DNA of 64,000 nucleotides from Dietzia natronolimnaea. Lineage in GTDB: Bacteria > Actinomycetota > Actinomycetes > Mycobacteriales > Mycobacteriaceae. Position 1 is the first letter of the stretch. The number at the start of each line of letters is the position of its first letter. This document shows, piece after piece, positions 8,069 to 15,932 of the stretch. The notes beneath the pieces are model-generated. The model made no database searches, was not told where the DNA came from, and was given only the letters and a program-made list of their open reading frames with translations. The stretch lies in the NCBI RefSeq assembly GCF_039525805.1, contig NZ_BAAAHZ010000008.1; one strand, 5' to 3'. The position numbers and the translations under genes were made by a program.

Positions 8069-8947
8069 CTACAGGGCCCGGTCGACGAGGGCCAACACCT
8101 CGACGCAGTCGCCGTCGACCGTCAGCGTGGCCTCGGCGTGCGCCCGGGTGTGGCCGCGGTTGACCACGGCCACGGGGGTGCCGGTGGTCACCGCGCGCCG
8201 CACGAACCGGTATCCCGACCGGACGGTGAGGGAGGACCCCACGACGACGACGAGGTCGGACCCGTCGACCAGGGCGTTGGCCTCCGCCACCCGGTGCGCC
8301 GGGACGTTCTCCCCGAAGTAGACGATGTCGGGCTTGAGCACGCCCGAGCAGCGGCGGCAGTCCACCATGCGGAAGTCCGCGGTGTCGTCGAGGACCGCAT
8401 CGGCGTCCGGGGCGACCTCGATGGCACCGCGAGAGGCGACCCGCTCCGCGAAGCCGGGGTTAAGACGGTCGAGATCCTCGTGCAGAGCCCATCTGCTCTG
8501 GCGCAGGCCACAGTCGAGACAGGTGACCACGGCGTAGCTGCCGTGCAGGTCCACGAGCCGACGACTGCCGGCCTTGAGGTGGAGCAGGTCCACGTTCTGG
8601 GTGATGACGCCGCTGACCAGGCCCCGGCGTTCCCAGTCGGCCACCAGCGCGTGGGCCGCGTTGGGCCGCGCGGCCTCCATGTGTCGCCAACCCAGGTGGT
8701 TGCGGGCCCAGTAGTGGCGGCGGTACCCGGGGTCCCCGACGAACTCCTGGAAGGTCATGGGGGTCCGGGCGGGGGAGTCCGGTCCGCGGTAGTCGGGGAT
8801 CCCGGAGGGGGTGGAGATCCCGGCCCCGGTGAGGATCGTCGCCCTCCGGCCCCGCATGAGGTCCGCCAACGCCGCGGCCCGCGCCGGCAGATCCCGGTCC
8901 GGGTCGGTGCGCGCGGCGGGAGTCCAGGCGGTGTCCCGGATCCTCAT
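8069..8947 (-). CDS. Sir2-family NAD-dependent protein deacylase
   Basis: Removes acyl groups from lysines, using NAD+ and yielding nicotinamide and O-acyl-ADP-ribose. The 292-residue form has the NAD motif GAGISTPSGIPDYRG (about residues 41-55), TQNVD at 116-120, catalytic H135 and a zinc site of C143/C146 and C197/C200. The spacing resembles class II (SIRT4-like) sirtuins, which is an inference. I choose ATG 8947 because it overlaps the upstream MBL stop as ATGA; the longer reading to 8986 would overlap that gene by about 40 bases. It probably forms a two-gene operon with the MBL hydrolase. Confidence 0.9.
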   Translation of the reverse strand: MRIRDTAWTPAARTDPDRDLPARAAALADLMRGRRATILTGAGISTPSGIPDYRGPDSPARTPMTFQEFVGDPGYRRHYWARNHLGWRHMEAARPNAAHALVADWERRGLVSGVITQNVDLLHLKAGSRRLVDLHGSYAVVTCLDCGLRQSRWALHEDLDRLNPGFAERVASRGAIEVAPDADAVLDDTADFRMVDCRRCSGVLKPDIVYFGENVPAHRVAEANALVDGSDLVVVVGSSLTVRSGYRFVRRAVTTGTPVAVVNRGHTRAHAEATLTVDGDCVEVLALVDRAL

Positions 8948-9726
8948 CCCGGGACGCCTCCCGGACCCGTCGGGTCGTGGGCGCACACCACCCGCAGGTC
9001 CCCGACGCGGCGCCCGGCCAGTGCCGCGAGGCGCTCGTGGGTCAACTCGACGGCCGACGGGACCAGCGACAGGGCACGTTCGGCGACAGCGATCGCCCTC
9101 GGGTAGCCGACCGACGGGTCGATCTGACCGCGCAGGTAGAACGCGTCCCCGGCGTGCAGGACGTCGACCTCGCCGGGGTCCCGCGGATCACCGGGGACCA
9201 GGACGCCGGCGTGTCCCACGGTGTGGCCCGGCAGATCGACCAGGGCCATCCCCTCGAGCACGTGGTCCAGGGGATGCACACGGAAGCCCTCCCACCGGTC
9301 GGTCCCGTAGGTGTACTCGGTGAACGCCGGGCCGTGCGCCCACTGGGCGCGGCGGTAGCGACGCCGCTCGATCCAGCGCGGGGTGCGCACCGCCCACGTC
9401 AGGGCCTCGGAGGCCACGTGTACTTCCGCCCCGGGGAAGTCGGCGAGCCCGCCGATGTGGTCGAAGTCCATGTGGGTGAGCACGATGTGGCGCACCTCGC
9501 GGGGGTCGAACCCCATGGCCTCGACGCGCCGGTACGCGGTCTCGGACGGGTCGAGTCGGGGGCGCATCGCGTGTCGTGAGGGACCCAGCCGGGCGGCGGG
9601 GTCGGCGATGTCGTGGAGCCCGATGCCGGTGTCCACCAGCACCAGACCCCCCGGGGCCTCCACCAGCAGTACGCGGGTGGGGACCCGTCCGGCGAACGTC
9701 CCGCAGTTCATCTGGTGGATCCGCAT
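8944..9726 (-). CDS. MBL-fold metallo-hydrolase
   Basis: A metallo-beta-lactamase-fold hydrolase of 260 residues. The metal motif is THMDFDH (H85, D87, D89, H90), a variant of HxHxDH with Asp in place of the second His, as in some lactonase-type members (quorum-quenching AHL lactonases use HxDH). LPGHTVGH and HAGDAFY provide later ligands. The substrate is unknown. No signal peptide is seen. I place the start at ATG 9726 rather than GTG 9735 because a TACCGT hexamer lies seven bases before it inside the 20-bp palindrome. The stop overlaps the sir2 start (ATGA), so the two products are probably made together. Confidence 0.85.
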   Translation of the reverse strand: MRIHQMNCGTFAGRVPTRVLLVEAPGGLVLVDTGIGLHDIADPAARLGPSRHAMRPRLDPSETAYRRVEAMGFDPREVRHIVLTHMDFDHIGGLADFPGAEVHVASEALTWAVRTPRWIERRRYRRAQWAHGPAFTEYTYGTDRWEGFRVHPLDHVLEGMALVDLPGHTVGHAGVLVPGDPRDPGEVDVLHAGDAFYLRGQIDPSVGYPRAIAVAERALSLVPSAVELTHERLAALAGRRVGDLRVVCAHDPTGPGGVPG

Positions 9727-9728
9727 GT

Positions 9729-9748
9729 CGGCCACGGTACCGTGGCCG
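9729..9748. promoter_or_regulatory. Perfect 20-bp palindrome: bidirectional leaderless promoter
   Basis: The whole gap between the divergent MBL (ATG 9726) and AAA ATPase (GTG 9750) genes is a perfect 20-bp palindrome centred on GGTACC. Read either way it supplies TACCGT followed by 6 bases (plus) or 7 bases (minus) and the start codon. The two -10 hexamers (9738-9743 plus, 9734-9739 minus) overlap by two bases. It could also be an operator. Confidence 0.55.
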
Positions 9749-9749
9749 C

Positions 9750-10481
9750 GTGAGTCGAGACGGCGTGCTGGACCCGCGTCCGCTGGTTCGCGTCGCGGTG
9801 GAGCGCGGCCTCGTCGCGTCGACCGGGACGTGGCCGTATTCGGTACCCGCGGTGGCCGATCTCGTGCGGGACGGGCTGGAGCTCGACGACCTCACCGTCC
9901 TGGTGGGGGAGAACGGGTCCGGCAAGTCCACGATCGTCGAGGCCGTGGCCATGGCGTTCGGCCTGAACGCCGAGGGCGGGTCCACCGGGGCCCGGAACTC
10001 GACGTGGGCGTCGGAGTCCCCGTTGCACGAGGCGCTGCGGTTGGTGCGCGGGGGCGGGGCGCCGCGGTGGGGCTACTTCGTGCGGGCCGAGACCATGCAC
10101 GGGTTGTTCACCTACCTGCAGTCATCGGGGCCGGGTCAGGACTTCCACGCGCGCAGTCACGGCGAGGCGTTCTGGGACCTGGTGGACTCCTCCCGGTTCT
10201 CCGGCGGCGGGTTGTTCGTGTTGGACGAGCCCGAGGCGGGACTGTCCTTCGACGCCCAGCTCCGCCTGGTCGCGCAGTTACTCGAGCTGGCCGACCGACG
10301 GGGGGCACAGGTTCTCATGGCCACCCACTCCCCGATCCTGGCCTCCGTGCCGGGGGCCGCGGTGTACGAGCTGTCGGAGGACGGGATGCACCGCAGTCGC
10401 TGGGAGGACCTGGCGATGGTGGACCACCACCGCCGGTATCTCGCGGCCCCCGAGCGGTATCTGCGTCATCTGTTGGAGTGA
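9750..10481 (+). CDS. AAA/ABC-type ATPase (COG3910-like)
   Basis: Predicted soluble ATPase of 243 residues, possibly of a stand-alone ABC-type family. Walker A is GENGSGKST (near residue 52), a SHGEAF segment stands where ABC proteins have their signature, Walker B is GLFVLDEPEAGLS and a switch histidine lies in MATHSP. There are no membrane segments or adjacent permease, so transport is unlikely; the role is unknown. I start at GTG 9750, because the longer frame back to 9576 would overlap the divergent MBL gene and the palindrome. It is followed after 17 bases by the flavin dehydrogenase. Confidence 0.8.
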   Translation: MSRDGVLDPRPLVRVAVERGLVASTGTWPYSVPAVADLVRDGLELDDLTVLVGENGSGKSTIVEAVAMAFGLNAEGGSTGARNSTWASESPLHEALRLVRGGGAPRWGYFVRAETMHGLFTYLQSSGPGQDFHARSHGEAFWDLVDSSRFSGGGLFVLDEPEAGLSFDAQLRLVAQLLELADRRGAQVLMATHSPILASVPGAAVYELSEDGMHRSRWEDLAMVDHHRRYLAAPERYLRHLLE

Positions 10482-10486
10482 CCCGG

Positions 10487-10492
10487 CACACT
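10487..10492 (+). promoter_or_regulatory. Candidate leaderless -10 of the flavin dehydrogenase
   Basis: CACACT is followed by six bases and the ATG at 10499, with no Shine-Dalgarno. The identical hexamer and spacing precede the SDR gene near 31.1 kb. Confidence 0.35.
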
Positions 10493-10498
10493 GGACCC

Positions 10499-12319
10499 AT
10501 GACCAACTCCGCGTCCCGTCCCGCCCGTATCGCCGGGGAGGCCCGGCCCGTCCACCCCGAGTACCCCTCGTACGCCCCGCCGTCCACCTCGACCGCCGCC
10601 AACGCCGGGCCGCTGCCGGCACCCGAGCCCGGGTTCACGCCCGACATCATCGTGGTGGGCCACGGCCTGGCGGGGCTGGTCGCCACCTACGAGGCGAGCC
10701 GAGCGGGCAAGAAGGTCCTCGTGGTGGACCAGGAGAACGAGAAGAACCTGGGCGGACAGGCCTACTGGTCGCTCGGTGGCCTGTTCATGGTGGACACCCC
10801 CGAGCAGCGGCGCATCGGCATCCACGACTCGCTGGACCTGGCGTGGCGAGACTGGCTCGGTTCGGCGGCCTTCGACCGGCCCGAGGACCACTGGCCCCGG
10901 CGGTGGGCGCGGGCGTACGTGGAGTTCGCGGCAGGGGAGAAGCGCACGTACCTGAACGAGCTGGGGCTCAAGATCATCCCCACCGTCGGCTGGGCGGAGC
11001 GCGGTGGCGGGGACGTGGGAGGCCACGGCAACTCCGTCCCGCGATTCCACGTGACCTGGGGTACCGGGCCCGAGGTGGTGCGCGTCTTCGAGGCGCCGGT
11101 CCGCACGGCCGCCGCCGAGGGGCGGGTGCGATTCGCGGTGCGCCACCGCGTCGACGAGATCGTCGTCGAGGACGGGCGGGCCGTGGGCGTCCGCGGCGCC
11201 ACCCTCGTCCCGTGCGATCTGGACCGGGGCGTGTCCTCCCCCCGCGAGGAGACGGGGACCTTCGAGTTCCGGGGCGGCGCGGTGCTCGTGTCCTCGGGCG
11301 GGATCGGCGGCAACCCGGACCTCGTGCGCCGGTACTGGCCGTCGGACCGCCTGGGCGACGCGCCCGGAGACCTCATCCTGGGGGTCCCGGAGCACGTCGA
11401 CGGCCGCATGCTCGAGATCTCGGGCACGGCCGGGGCGAACCTCATCAACCGCGACCGGATGTGGCACTACACCGAGGGGGTCGCCAACTTCGCCCCCATC
11501 TGGCCCTCCCACGCCATCCGCATCATCCCGGGCCCGTCGACGCTGTGGCTGGACGCCACGGGCGCGCGGATGCCGGTGCCGCTGTTCCCGGGCTTCCACA
11601 CCACCGCGTCCGTCGAGGCCATCCGCCGGACCGGGTACGACCACTCCTGGTTCATCCTGGACTCGGCCATCGCGGAGAAGGAGTTCGTGCTCTCGGGCTC
11701 CGAACAGAACCCGGAGATGACCGACAAGGTGGTCAAGAAGTTCCTGTCCCGCGCCAAGAAGGGGCTGCCGCCCTCGGTGGGCGAGTTCGCCGAGAAGGGC
11801 GTGGACTGGGTGGTGGCCGACTCCCTGGAGGAGCTGGTGACGGGGATGAACGAGTTGGTCCGCGAGGGCGAGCCCGAGCTCGAGGTGGAGAAGGTACGCG
11901 AGTTCGTCCTGGCCATGGACGGACAGATGGACAACCCCTTCGCCAAGGACGCGCAGGTGCAGGCCATCCACAACTCGCGTCGGGTGCTCACCGACAAGCT
12001 CACCCGCATCGCCAAGCCGCACAAGCTCCTCGCGGACTCTGGCGTCGGCTCGGGGTCCGCCGCCGGCTCCGGTGGCCCGCTGATCGCGGTCAAGGTGCAC
12101 CTCATGACCCGCAAGACGCTGGGTGGGATCGAGACCACCCTGGACTCCCAGTGCCTGCGGCCCGACGGTGAACCCTTCCCCGGCCTGTACGCGGCCGGGG
12201 AGGTCGCCGGGTTCGGCGGCGGAGGGGTCCACGGGTACAACTCGCTCGAGGGCACCTTCCTCGGTGGCTGCATCTTCTCGGGGATGAAGGCGGGCCGGGC
12301 GATGGCGCGCGAGGTCTGA
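10499..12319 (+). CDS. FAD-binding dehydrogenase (fumarate reductase/ketosteroid dehydrogenase superfamily)
   Basis: A 606-residue flavoprotein of the FAD_binding_2 superfamily. The N-terminal dinucleotide fold is DIIVVGHGLAGLVATYEA, near residues 48-66. The C-terminal FAD-closing block GLYAAGEVAGFGGGGVHGYNSLEG is followed by GTFLGGCIFSG. Relatives include fumarate reductases and 3-ketosteroid delta-1-dehydrogenases; proteins annotated only as FAD-binding dehydrogenase occur in mycobacteria, and the substrate cannot be read here. The same open frame extends about 1.1 kb upstream through the ATPase gene, but similarity to the family begins only after the ATG at 10499. MFS and P450 genes follow on the same strand. 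The 3' end carries a direct repeat across the stop codon. Confidence 0.85.
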   Translation: MTNSASRPARIAGEARPVHPEYPSYAPPSTSTAANAGPLPAPEPGFTPDIIVVGHGLAGLVATYEASRAGKKVLVVDQENEKNLGGQAYWSLGGLFMVDTPEQRRIGIHDSLDLAWRDWLGSAAFDRPEDHWPRRWARAYVEFAAGEKRTYLNELGLKIIPTVGWAERGGGDVGGHGNSVPRFHVTWGTGPEVVRVFEAPVRTAAAEGRVRFAVRHRVDEIVVEDGRAVGVRGATLVPCDLDRGVSSPREETGTFEFRGGAVLVSSGGIGGNPDLVRRYWPSDRLGDAPGDLILGVPEHVDGRMLEISGTAGANLINRDRMWHYTEGVANFAPIWPSHAIRIIPGPSTLWLDATGARMPVPLFPGFHTTASVEAIRRTGYDHSWFILDSAIAEKEFVLSGSEQNPEMTDKVVKKFLSRAKKGLPPSVGEFAEKGVDWVVADSLEELVTGMNELVREGEPELEVEKVREFVLAMDGQMDNPFAKDAQVQAIHNSRRVLTDKLTRIAKPHKLLADSGVGSGSAAGSGGPLIAVKVHLMTRKTLGGIETTLDSQCLRPDGEPFPGLYAAGEVAGFGGGGVHGYNSLEGTFLGGCIFSGMKAGRAMAREV

Positions 12320-12349
12320 CCGGGGTGGGCCGCGCGTGGTCTGACCGAG
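12307..12349 (+). repeat. Direct repeat across the dehydrogenase stop
   Basis: GCGCG(A/T)GGTCTGACCG(G/A)GG occurs at 12307-12324 and again at 12332-12349. The first copy contains the last codons and stop of the flavin dehydrogenase; the second lies in the 39-base gap before the MFS gene. Confidence 0.65.
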
Positions 12350-12358
12350 GTCGGCACC

Positions 12359-13531
12359 GTGGCTGAGGTGGCCTCCTCCGCGACCCGGATCGGGATCGCC
12401 GGGGCGGCGGTCGTCGGTGTGGCCTTCGGTATGGCGCGGTACGTCTACGGACTGACGCTCCCGGACATCCGACAGGAGCTCGGGGTCTCGGAACTGGTGC
12501 TGGGGCTCATCGCCAGCGCCACGTTCACCGGTTACCTCACCGGTCTGGTCCTCGCGGGTCCGCTGGCGGCGCGTCGCGGTGCGCGTGCGCCCACCACGGT
12601 CGGCGGGGTCTGTGGCGCATTGGGTGCGGTGATCGTGGTGGTCGCGCAGTCGCCCGGGCTCCTCGCGGCGGGAGCGGTGTTGTGTGGCAGTGCGGGCGGC
12701 TGGGTATGGGCGCCGTACTCCGACATCGTGACCCGGACGGTGGCCCCACGCCTGCAGTCCAGGGCCCTGGCGATGATCACCACCGGCACCGGCGCCGGGC
12801 TTATCGCGCTGGGTGGGGTGGCGGTGCTCGCCACCCACACGACGTGGCGTCTGGTGTGGGCCGGCGTCGCGGTGGCAGCCGTGCTCGCGGCGGTCCTCAA
12901 CCTCCTCCTCGTGCCGCGCACCGACCCGACCGGACGCCCACGCGGCCAGCGAGATGTCGCCGCGCCGGCCAGGGCCCTCCCGGTCCCCGCCGGCTACTCG
13001 GTCGTCTACTTCGCCGTCGTCGTCATCTATTTCACCTACGCCGCGGACGTCCTCGGCGGCACCGACCTGCCCGCACTCGCGGTTCCGGTCTTCTACGTCC
13101 TGATCGGCGCCAGCGGCCTGGTGGCGCTGGCCACCGGCGCCATGGCGGGGCGGTGGGGCAGCACCCGGGTCGCCGCGATGTGCCTGATGACCGTGGCCCT
13201 GGCGTTGGTGTTGCTGGGCGCGGCCGGTGATTCCCTCCTCGCCACCGTGGTCTCGGCGTGCGTCTTCGGTGTGGGGTACATGACCGGTTCGGCGGTGCTG
13301 GCGGTGTGGACCGCCGAGCGGGTGCCGGACCGCGCGGGAGCGGCGTTCACCGCATGCCTGGTCGTGGGCGCCGTGAGCTCCGTCGTCGCACCGGCGATCG
13401 CGGGCACCGTGATCCCGACAGTCGGGCTCGGGACGCTGCTCCTGATCAGTGCCGCGGTCTCCCTGGGCAGTGGGGTGGGGCTGGTGCTGCTCGGCGGAAG
13501 CCGCAGGAACGCCACCGCTCCCGTGGCCTGA
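12359..13531 (+). CDS. MFS transporter
   Basis: A 390-residue integral membrane protein of the major facilitator superfamily with about 12 hydrophobic segments. TM1 carries GVAFGMARYVYGLTLPDIRQ and TM2 is followed by the typical basic loop AARRGAR, resembling YbfB/YjiJ-like or CynX-like members. The substrate is unknown. The start GTG at 12359 has no clear Shine-Dalgarno; translation may be re-initiated after the dehydrogenase gene 39 bases upstream. Its place between a flavin dehydrogenase and a P450 suggests transport of a hydrophobic or acidic metabolite, which is an inference. Confidence 0.85.
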   Translation: MAEVASSATRIGIAGAAVVGVAFGMARYVYGLTLPDIRQELGVSELVLGLIASATFTGYLTGLVLAGPLAARRGARAPTTVGGVCGALGAVIVVVAQSPGLLAAGAVLCGSAGGWVWAPYSDIVTRTVAPRLQSRALAMITTGTGAGLIALGGVAVLATHTTWRLVWAGVAVAAVLAAVLNLLLVPRTDPTGRPRGQRDVAAPARALPVPAGYSVVYFAVVVIYFTYAADVLGGTDLPALAVPVFYVLIGASGLVALATGAMAGRWGSTRVAAMCLMTVALALVLLGAAGDSLLATVVSACVFGVGYMTGSAVLAVWTAERVPDRAGAAFTACLVVGAVSSVVAPAIAGTVIPTVGLGTLLLISAAVSLGSGVGLVLLGGSRRNATAPVA

Positions 13532-13604
13532 GAACAGCGGCCCCGACGCCGCTGTGTCCCCGAATCCACCGTGCGGCACGGGCTCGTGCGCGAGGGTGGC
13601 AGGC

Positions 13605-14780
13605 ATGCAGAGCGCGGGCGACGTCATGGGCCTCCTCGATCCGTCACGTGTGTCGCCGGGGATCGAGCGGATCGGGGACTCGTCGTTCTACGCGGTCCGG
13701 TCCTGGGACCTCATGGTGGAGGCGACGGCCCGGGTCGAGGACTTCTCCTCCAACCTCACCGCGACGATGGTGGTGGCGCCGGACGGGGAAGTCACCGGAT
13801 TCCCCGTCGCCGAACTCGGGTCCCCCGTGCACGTGCTGGCCACCGCGGACGGTGAGATCCACCGGGCCCACCGGACGCTGGTCATGCCGTCGATCACCCC
13901 GCGCAAGCTCCGAGCCTGGAGACCGGTCATCGACACCCGACTGCGCGAACTGTGGGCGGAGGGCCACCGGGACGGTGGCATCGACTGGGTCAAGGACATC
14001 GCCGAACGCCTCCCGGCCTCGGTCGTCGCCACCCTCATGGGTCTGCCCCGACAGGACGGCGACAGGCTGTGCCGCTGGGCGTTCGCCAGCACTCGGATGC
14101 TGGACGGGATGGTCTCGGCCGACGAGCTCGACGACTCGGTCCGATCGGTCGGGGAACTGATCGAGTACCTCTCCGGCGCGCTCGCAGAAGCGCGGGCCAC
14201 GCGACCGGCCTCGGTGCTCGGAGACCTCGCCCGACTGGTCGACGACGCAGACATGACGCACGAGGTCGCGGTGCAGGTCCTGGTCCAGCTGGTGGCGGCG
14301 GGGATCGAGTCGACGGTCGGGCACCTGGGGTCGCTGGTCTGGCGACTGGGGCAGCACCCGGAGTGGGTGGATCCACTCCGGTCGGACCCCGCCGCGCGTC
14401 CGCTCTTCATCGAGGAGACCCTCAGACTGGAGGCACCGTTCCGGGGGCACTATCGCCACGTCACCAGGGACACCGAACTCGGTGGGGTCGATCTCGCCGC
14501 CGGTACCCACCTGTTCCTGCTCTGGGGTAGCGCCAACCGTGACGACCGACAGTTCAGCCGACCGGGTCGGTTCATGCCGGACCGGGGGGAGGGCTCGCAC
14601 CTGTCGTTCGGGCGTGGGATCCACTTCTGCGTGGGCGCGGCGCTCGCGCGGATGGAGTCGCTCGCCGCTCTGGACTTCCTCCTGGGCCTCGACCCGGTCC
14701 CCGAGATCGATTCCTCCCACGCCGAGTGGCACCAGAGCCTGCTGGTCCGACGACTCCGGACGCTCAGTCTCCGGGTGTGA
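13605..14780 (+). CDS. Cytochrome P450
   Basis: Heme-thiolate monooxygenase of 391 residues, the size of soluble bacterial class I P450s that need separate ferredoxin and reductase; neither is encoded nearby. The I-helix motif AGIEST starts near residue 231, ExxR is E271-R274, and the heme loop FGRGIHFCVGAALARME has cysteine ligand C342. The acid-alcohol pair of the I helix is present as Glu-Ser/Thr. ATG 13605 is chosen; upstream in-frame sequence from 13449 overlaps the MFS gene and is not P450-like. It converges on the CoA-transferase gene, leaving six bases between stops. The substrate is unknown; the neighbours suggest a terpenoid, steroid or cyclic hydrocarbon. Confidence 0.93.
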   Translation: MQSAGDVMGLLDPSRVSPGIERIGDSSFYAVRSWDLMVEATARVEDFSSNLTATMVVAPDGEVTGFPVAELGSPVHVLATADGEIHRAHRTLVMPSITPRKLRAWRPVIDTRLRELWAEGHRDGGIDWVKDIAERLPASVVATLMGLPRQDGDRLCRWAFASTRMLDGMVSADELDDSVRSVGELIEYLSGALAEARATRPASVLGDLARLVDDADMTHEVAVQVLVQLVAAGIESTVGHLGSLVWRLGQHPEWVDPLRSDPAARPLFIEETLRLEAPFRGHYRHVTRDTELGGVDLAAGTHLFLLWGSANRDDRQFSRPGRFMPDRGEGSHLSFGRGIHFCVGAALARMESLAALDFLLGLDPVPEIDSSHAEWHQSLLVRRLRTLSLRV

Positions 14781-14800
14781 GACGGCTCAGGGTGTGAGAC
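14773..14800 (+). repeat. 11-bp direct repeat across the P450 stop
   Basis: GGGTGTGAGAC at 14773-14783 (spanning the P450 stop) is repeated at 14790-14800, inside the last codons of the opposing CoA-transferase gene, with a period of 17. Confidence 0.65.
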
Positions 14801-15932
14801 TGCGGCGCCGATCGCCCCACCCCGACAGGGCCGCGTCCACGTCCGCACGGCACGGCGGTGGTGCTGCGCCGCGGGACGAGCTCATCCGAGGGGCGGCGGC
14901 GGGCATCGGGTAGCCGCCCGCGTCGACGAAGGCCCCCCGTTGTACCGCGTGGTCGTGGAGCGTGGCCTCGCGGAGTGAGAGCACCGGTGTGACGCACGCG
15001 TCCAGCTCGTCGAAGTCCTCGGCCCAGGCGTCGCGGTCACGCGTGGCGAACCGTTGACCGAAGGTCTCGGTCAGAGCGTCCCAGTTGGTGGTGTCCCAGC
15101 GATCCGGCAGGATGGCGGGATCCAGCCCGAGACCGCGTACGAGGCGGTCGTAGAACACGTCCTCGAGCGCCCCCACCGCGAGGTATCCGCCGTCGGCGCA
15201 CTCGTAGGCCCGGTAGAACGGCGCCGACCCGTCGAGCAGGTTGGTGCCCCGCCGGGTGGACCACCGGCCGGCGTGCTGCCACGAGCGGATCAGAGCGGTC
15301 AGGGAACTCGCGCCGTCCGCCATCGCCGCATCCACCACCTGGCCGCGGCCGGTCCGCTGCCGCTCGTGCAGGGCGGCCAGGATCCCCACCAGCAGGAACA
15401 TCGACCCACCGCCGAAGTTGCCGACGAGGTTCAGTGGCGGCGACGGCGGTCCGGAAGCCGGTCCGAGCTGCCCCAGGGCGCCGGACAGTGCGAGGTAGTT
15501 GATGTCGTGTCCGGCCACGCGGGCCAGGGGTCCCTCCTGACCCCAGCCGCTCATGCGGCCGTAGATCAATCCCGGGTTCTCCTGCTGCCACACGTCGGGG
15601 CCGAGACCGAGCTTCTCCATCGTGCCGGGACGGGATCCCTCCATCAGTACGTCGGCGCGGCCCACCAGGTCGCGCACCCGGCGCAGCCCGTCCGGGTCGG
15701 TCAGGTCGACCGCGACCTCGGTCCTGCCCCGGAGCATCCCCGAGTTCGCCTCGTCGTTGCCGTCGTCGGCACCCACCGGGACGGGTCGCACCACGCGGAT
15801 CACGTCGGCGCCGAGGTCCGCCAGCATGAGCCCCGCGTGCAGAAGCGGCCCGATGGCCTCCATCTCGACCACCCGGACGCCGACCAGCGGTCCGCCGTGC
15901 GGGTCCCGGGCCGCCTCGTCCCGCACGCTCAC
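14787..15932 (-). CDS. CaiB/BaiF CoA-transferase family protein, alpha-methylacyl-CoA racemase-like
   Basis: A family III CoA-transferase fold protein of 381 residues. The stretch around residues 130-180 closely resembles alpha-methylacyl-CoA racemase (MCR/AMACR): SGWGQEGPLARVAGHDINY and later NLVGNFGGGSMFL. MCR uses His126 and Asp156. Here H142 matches His126, but the residue 30 positions on is N172 (codon AAC), where MCR has Asp. The racemase acid/base pair is therefore incomplete. It may be a CoA-transferase or an altered racemase. The start is GTG 15932, overlapping the upstream BVMO stop as GTGA; a longer frame to 16103 has no homologous content. It is co-transcribed with the BVMO. Confidence 0.85.
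   Translation of the reverse strand: MSVRDEAARDPHGGPLVGVRVVEMEAIGPLLHAGLMLADLGADVIRVVRPVPVGADDGNDEANSGMLRGRTEVAVDLTDPDGLRRVRDLVGRADVLMEGSRPGTMEKLGLGPDVWQQENPGLIYGRMSGWGQEGPLARVAGHDINYLALSGALGQLGPASGPPSPPLNLVGNFGGGSMFLLVGILAALHERQRTGRGQVVDAAMADGASSLTALIRSWQHAGRWSTRRGTNLLDGSAPFYRAYECADGGYLAVGALEDVFYDRLVRGLGLDPAILPDRWDTTNWDALTETFGQRFATRDRDAWAEDFDELDACVTPVLSLREATLHDHAVQRGAFVDAGGYPMPAAAPRMSSSRGAAPPPCRADVDAALSGWGDRRRSLTP

Noticed and set aside
9383..10498. In-frame upstream extension of the flavin dehydrogenase
   Set aside because: It would run through the ATPase gene in another frame and across the divergent promoter. Family similarity begins only at ATG 10499.
10466..13627. 1053-codon open frame on the minus strand
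   Set aside because: It spans the flavin dehydrogenase and MFS genes, which have strong family motifs on the plus strand. The antisense product has no recognisable fold and is rich in Arg/His/Gly.
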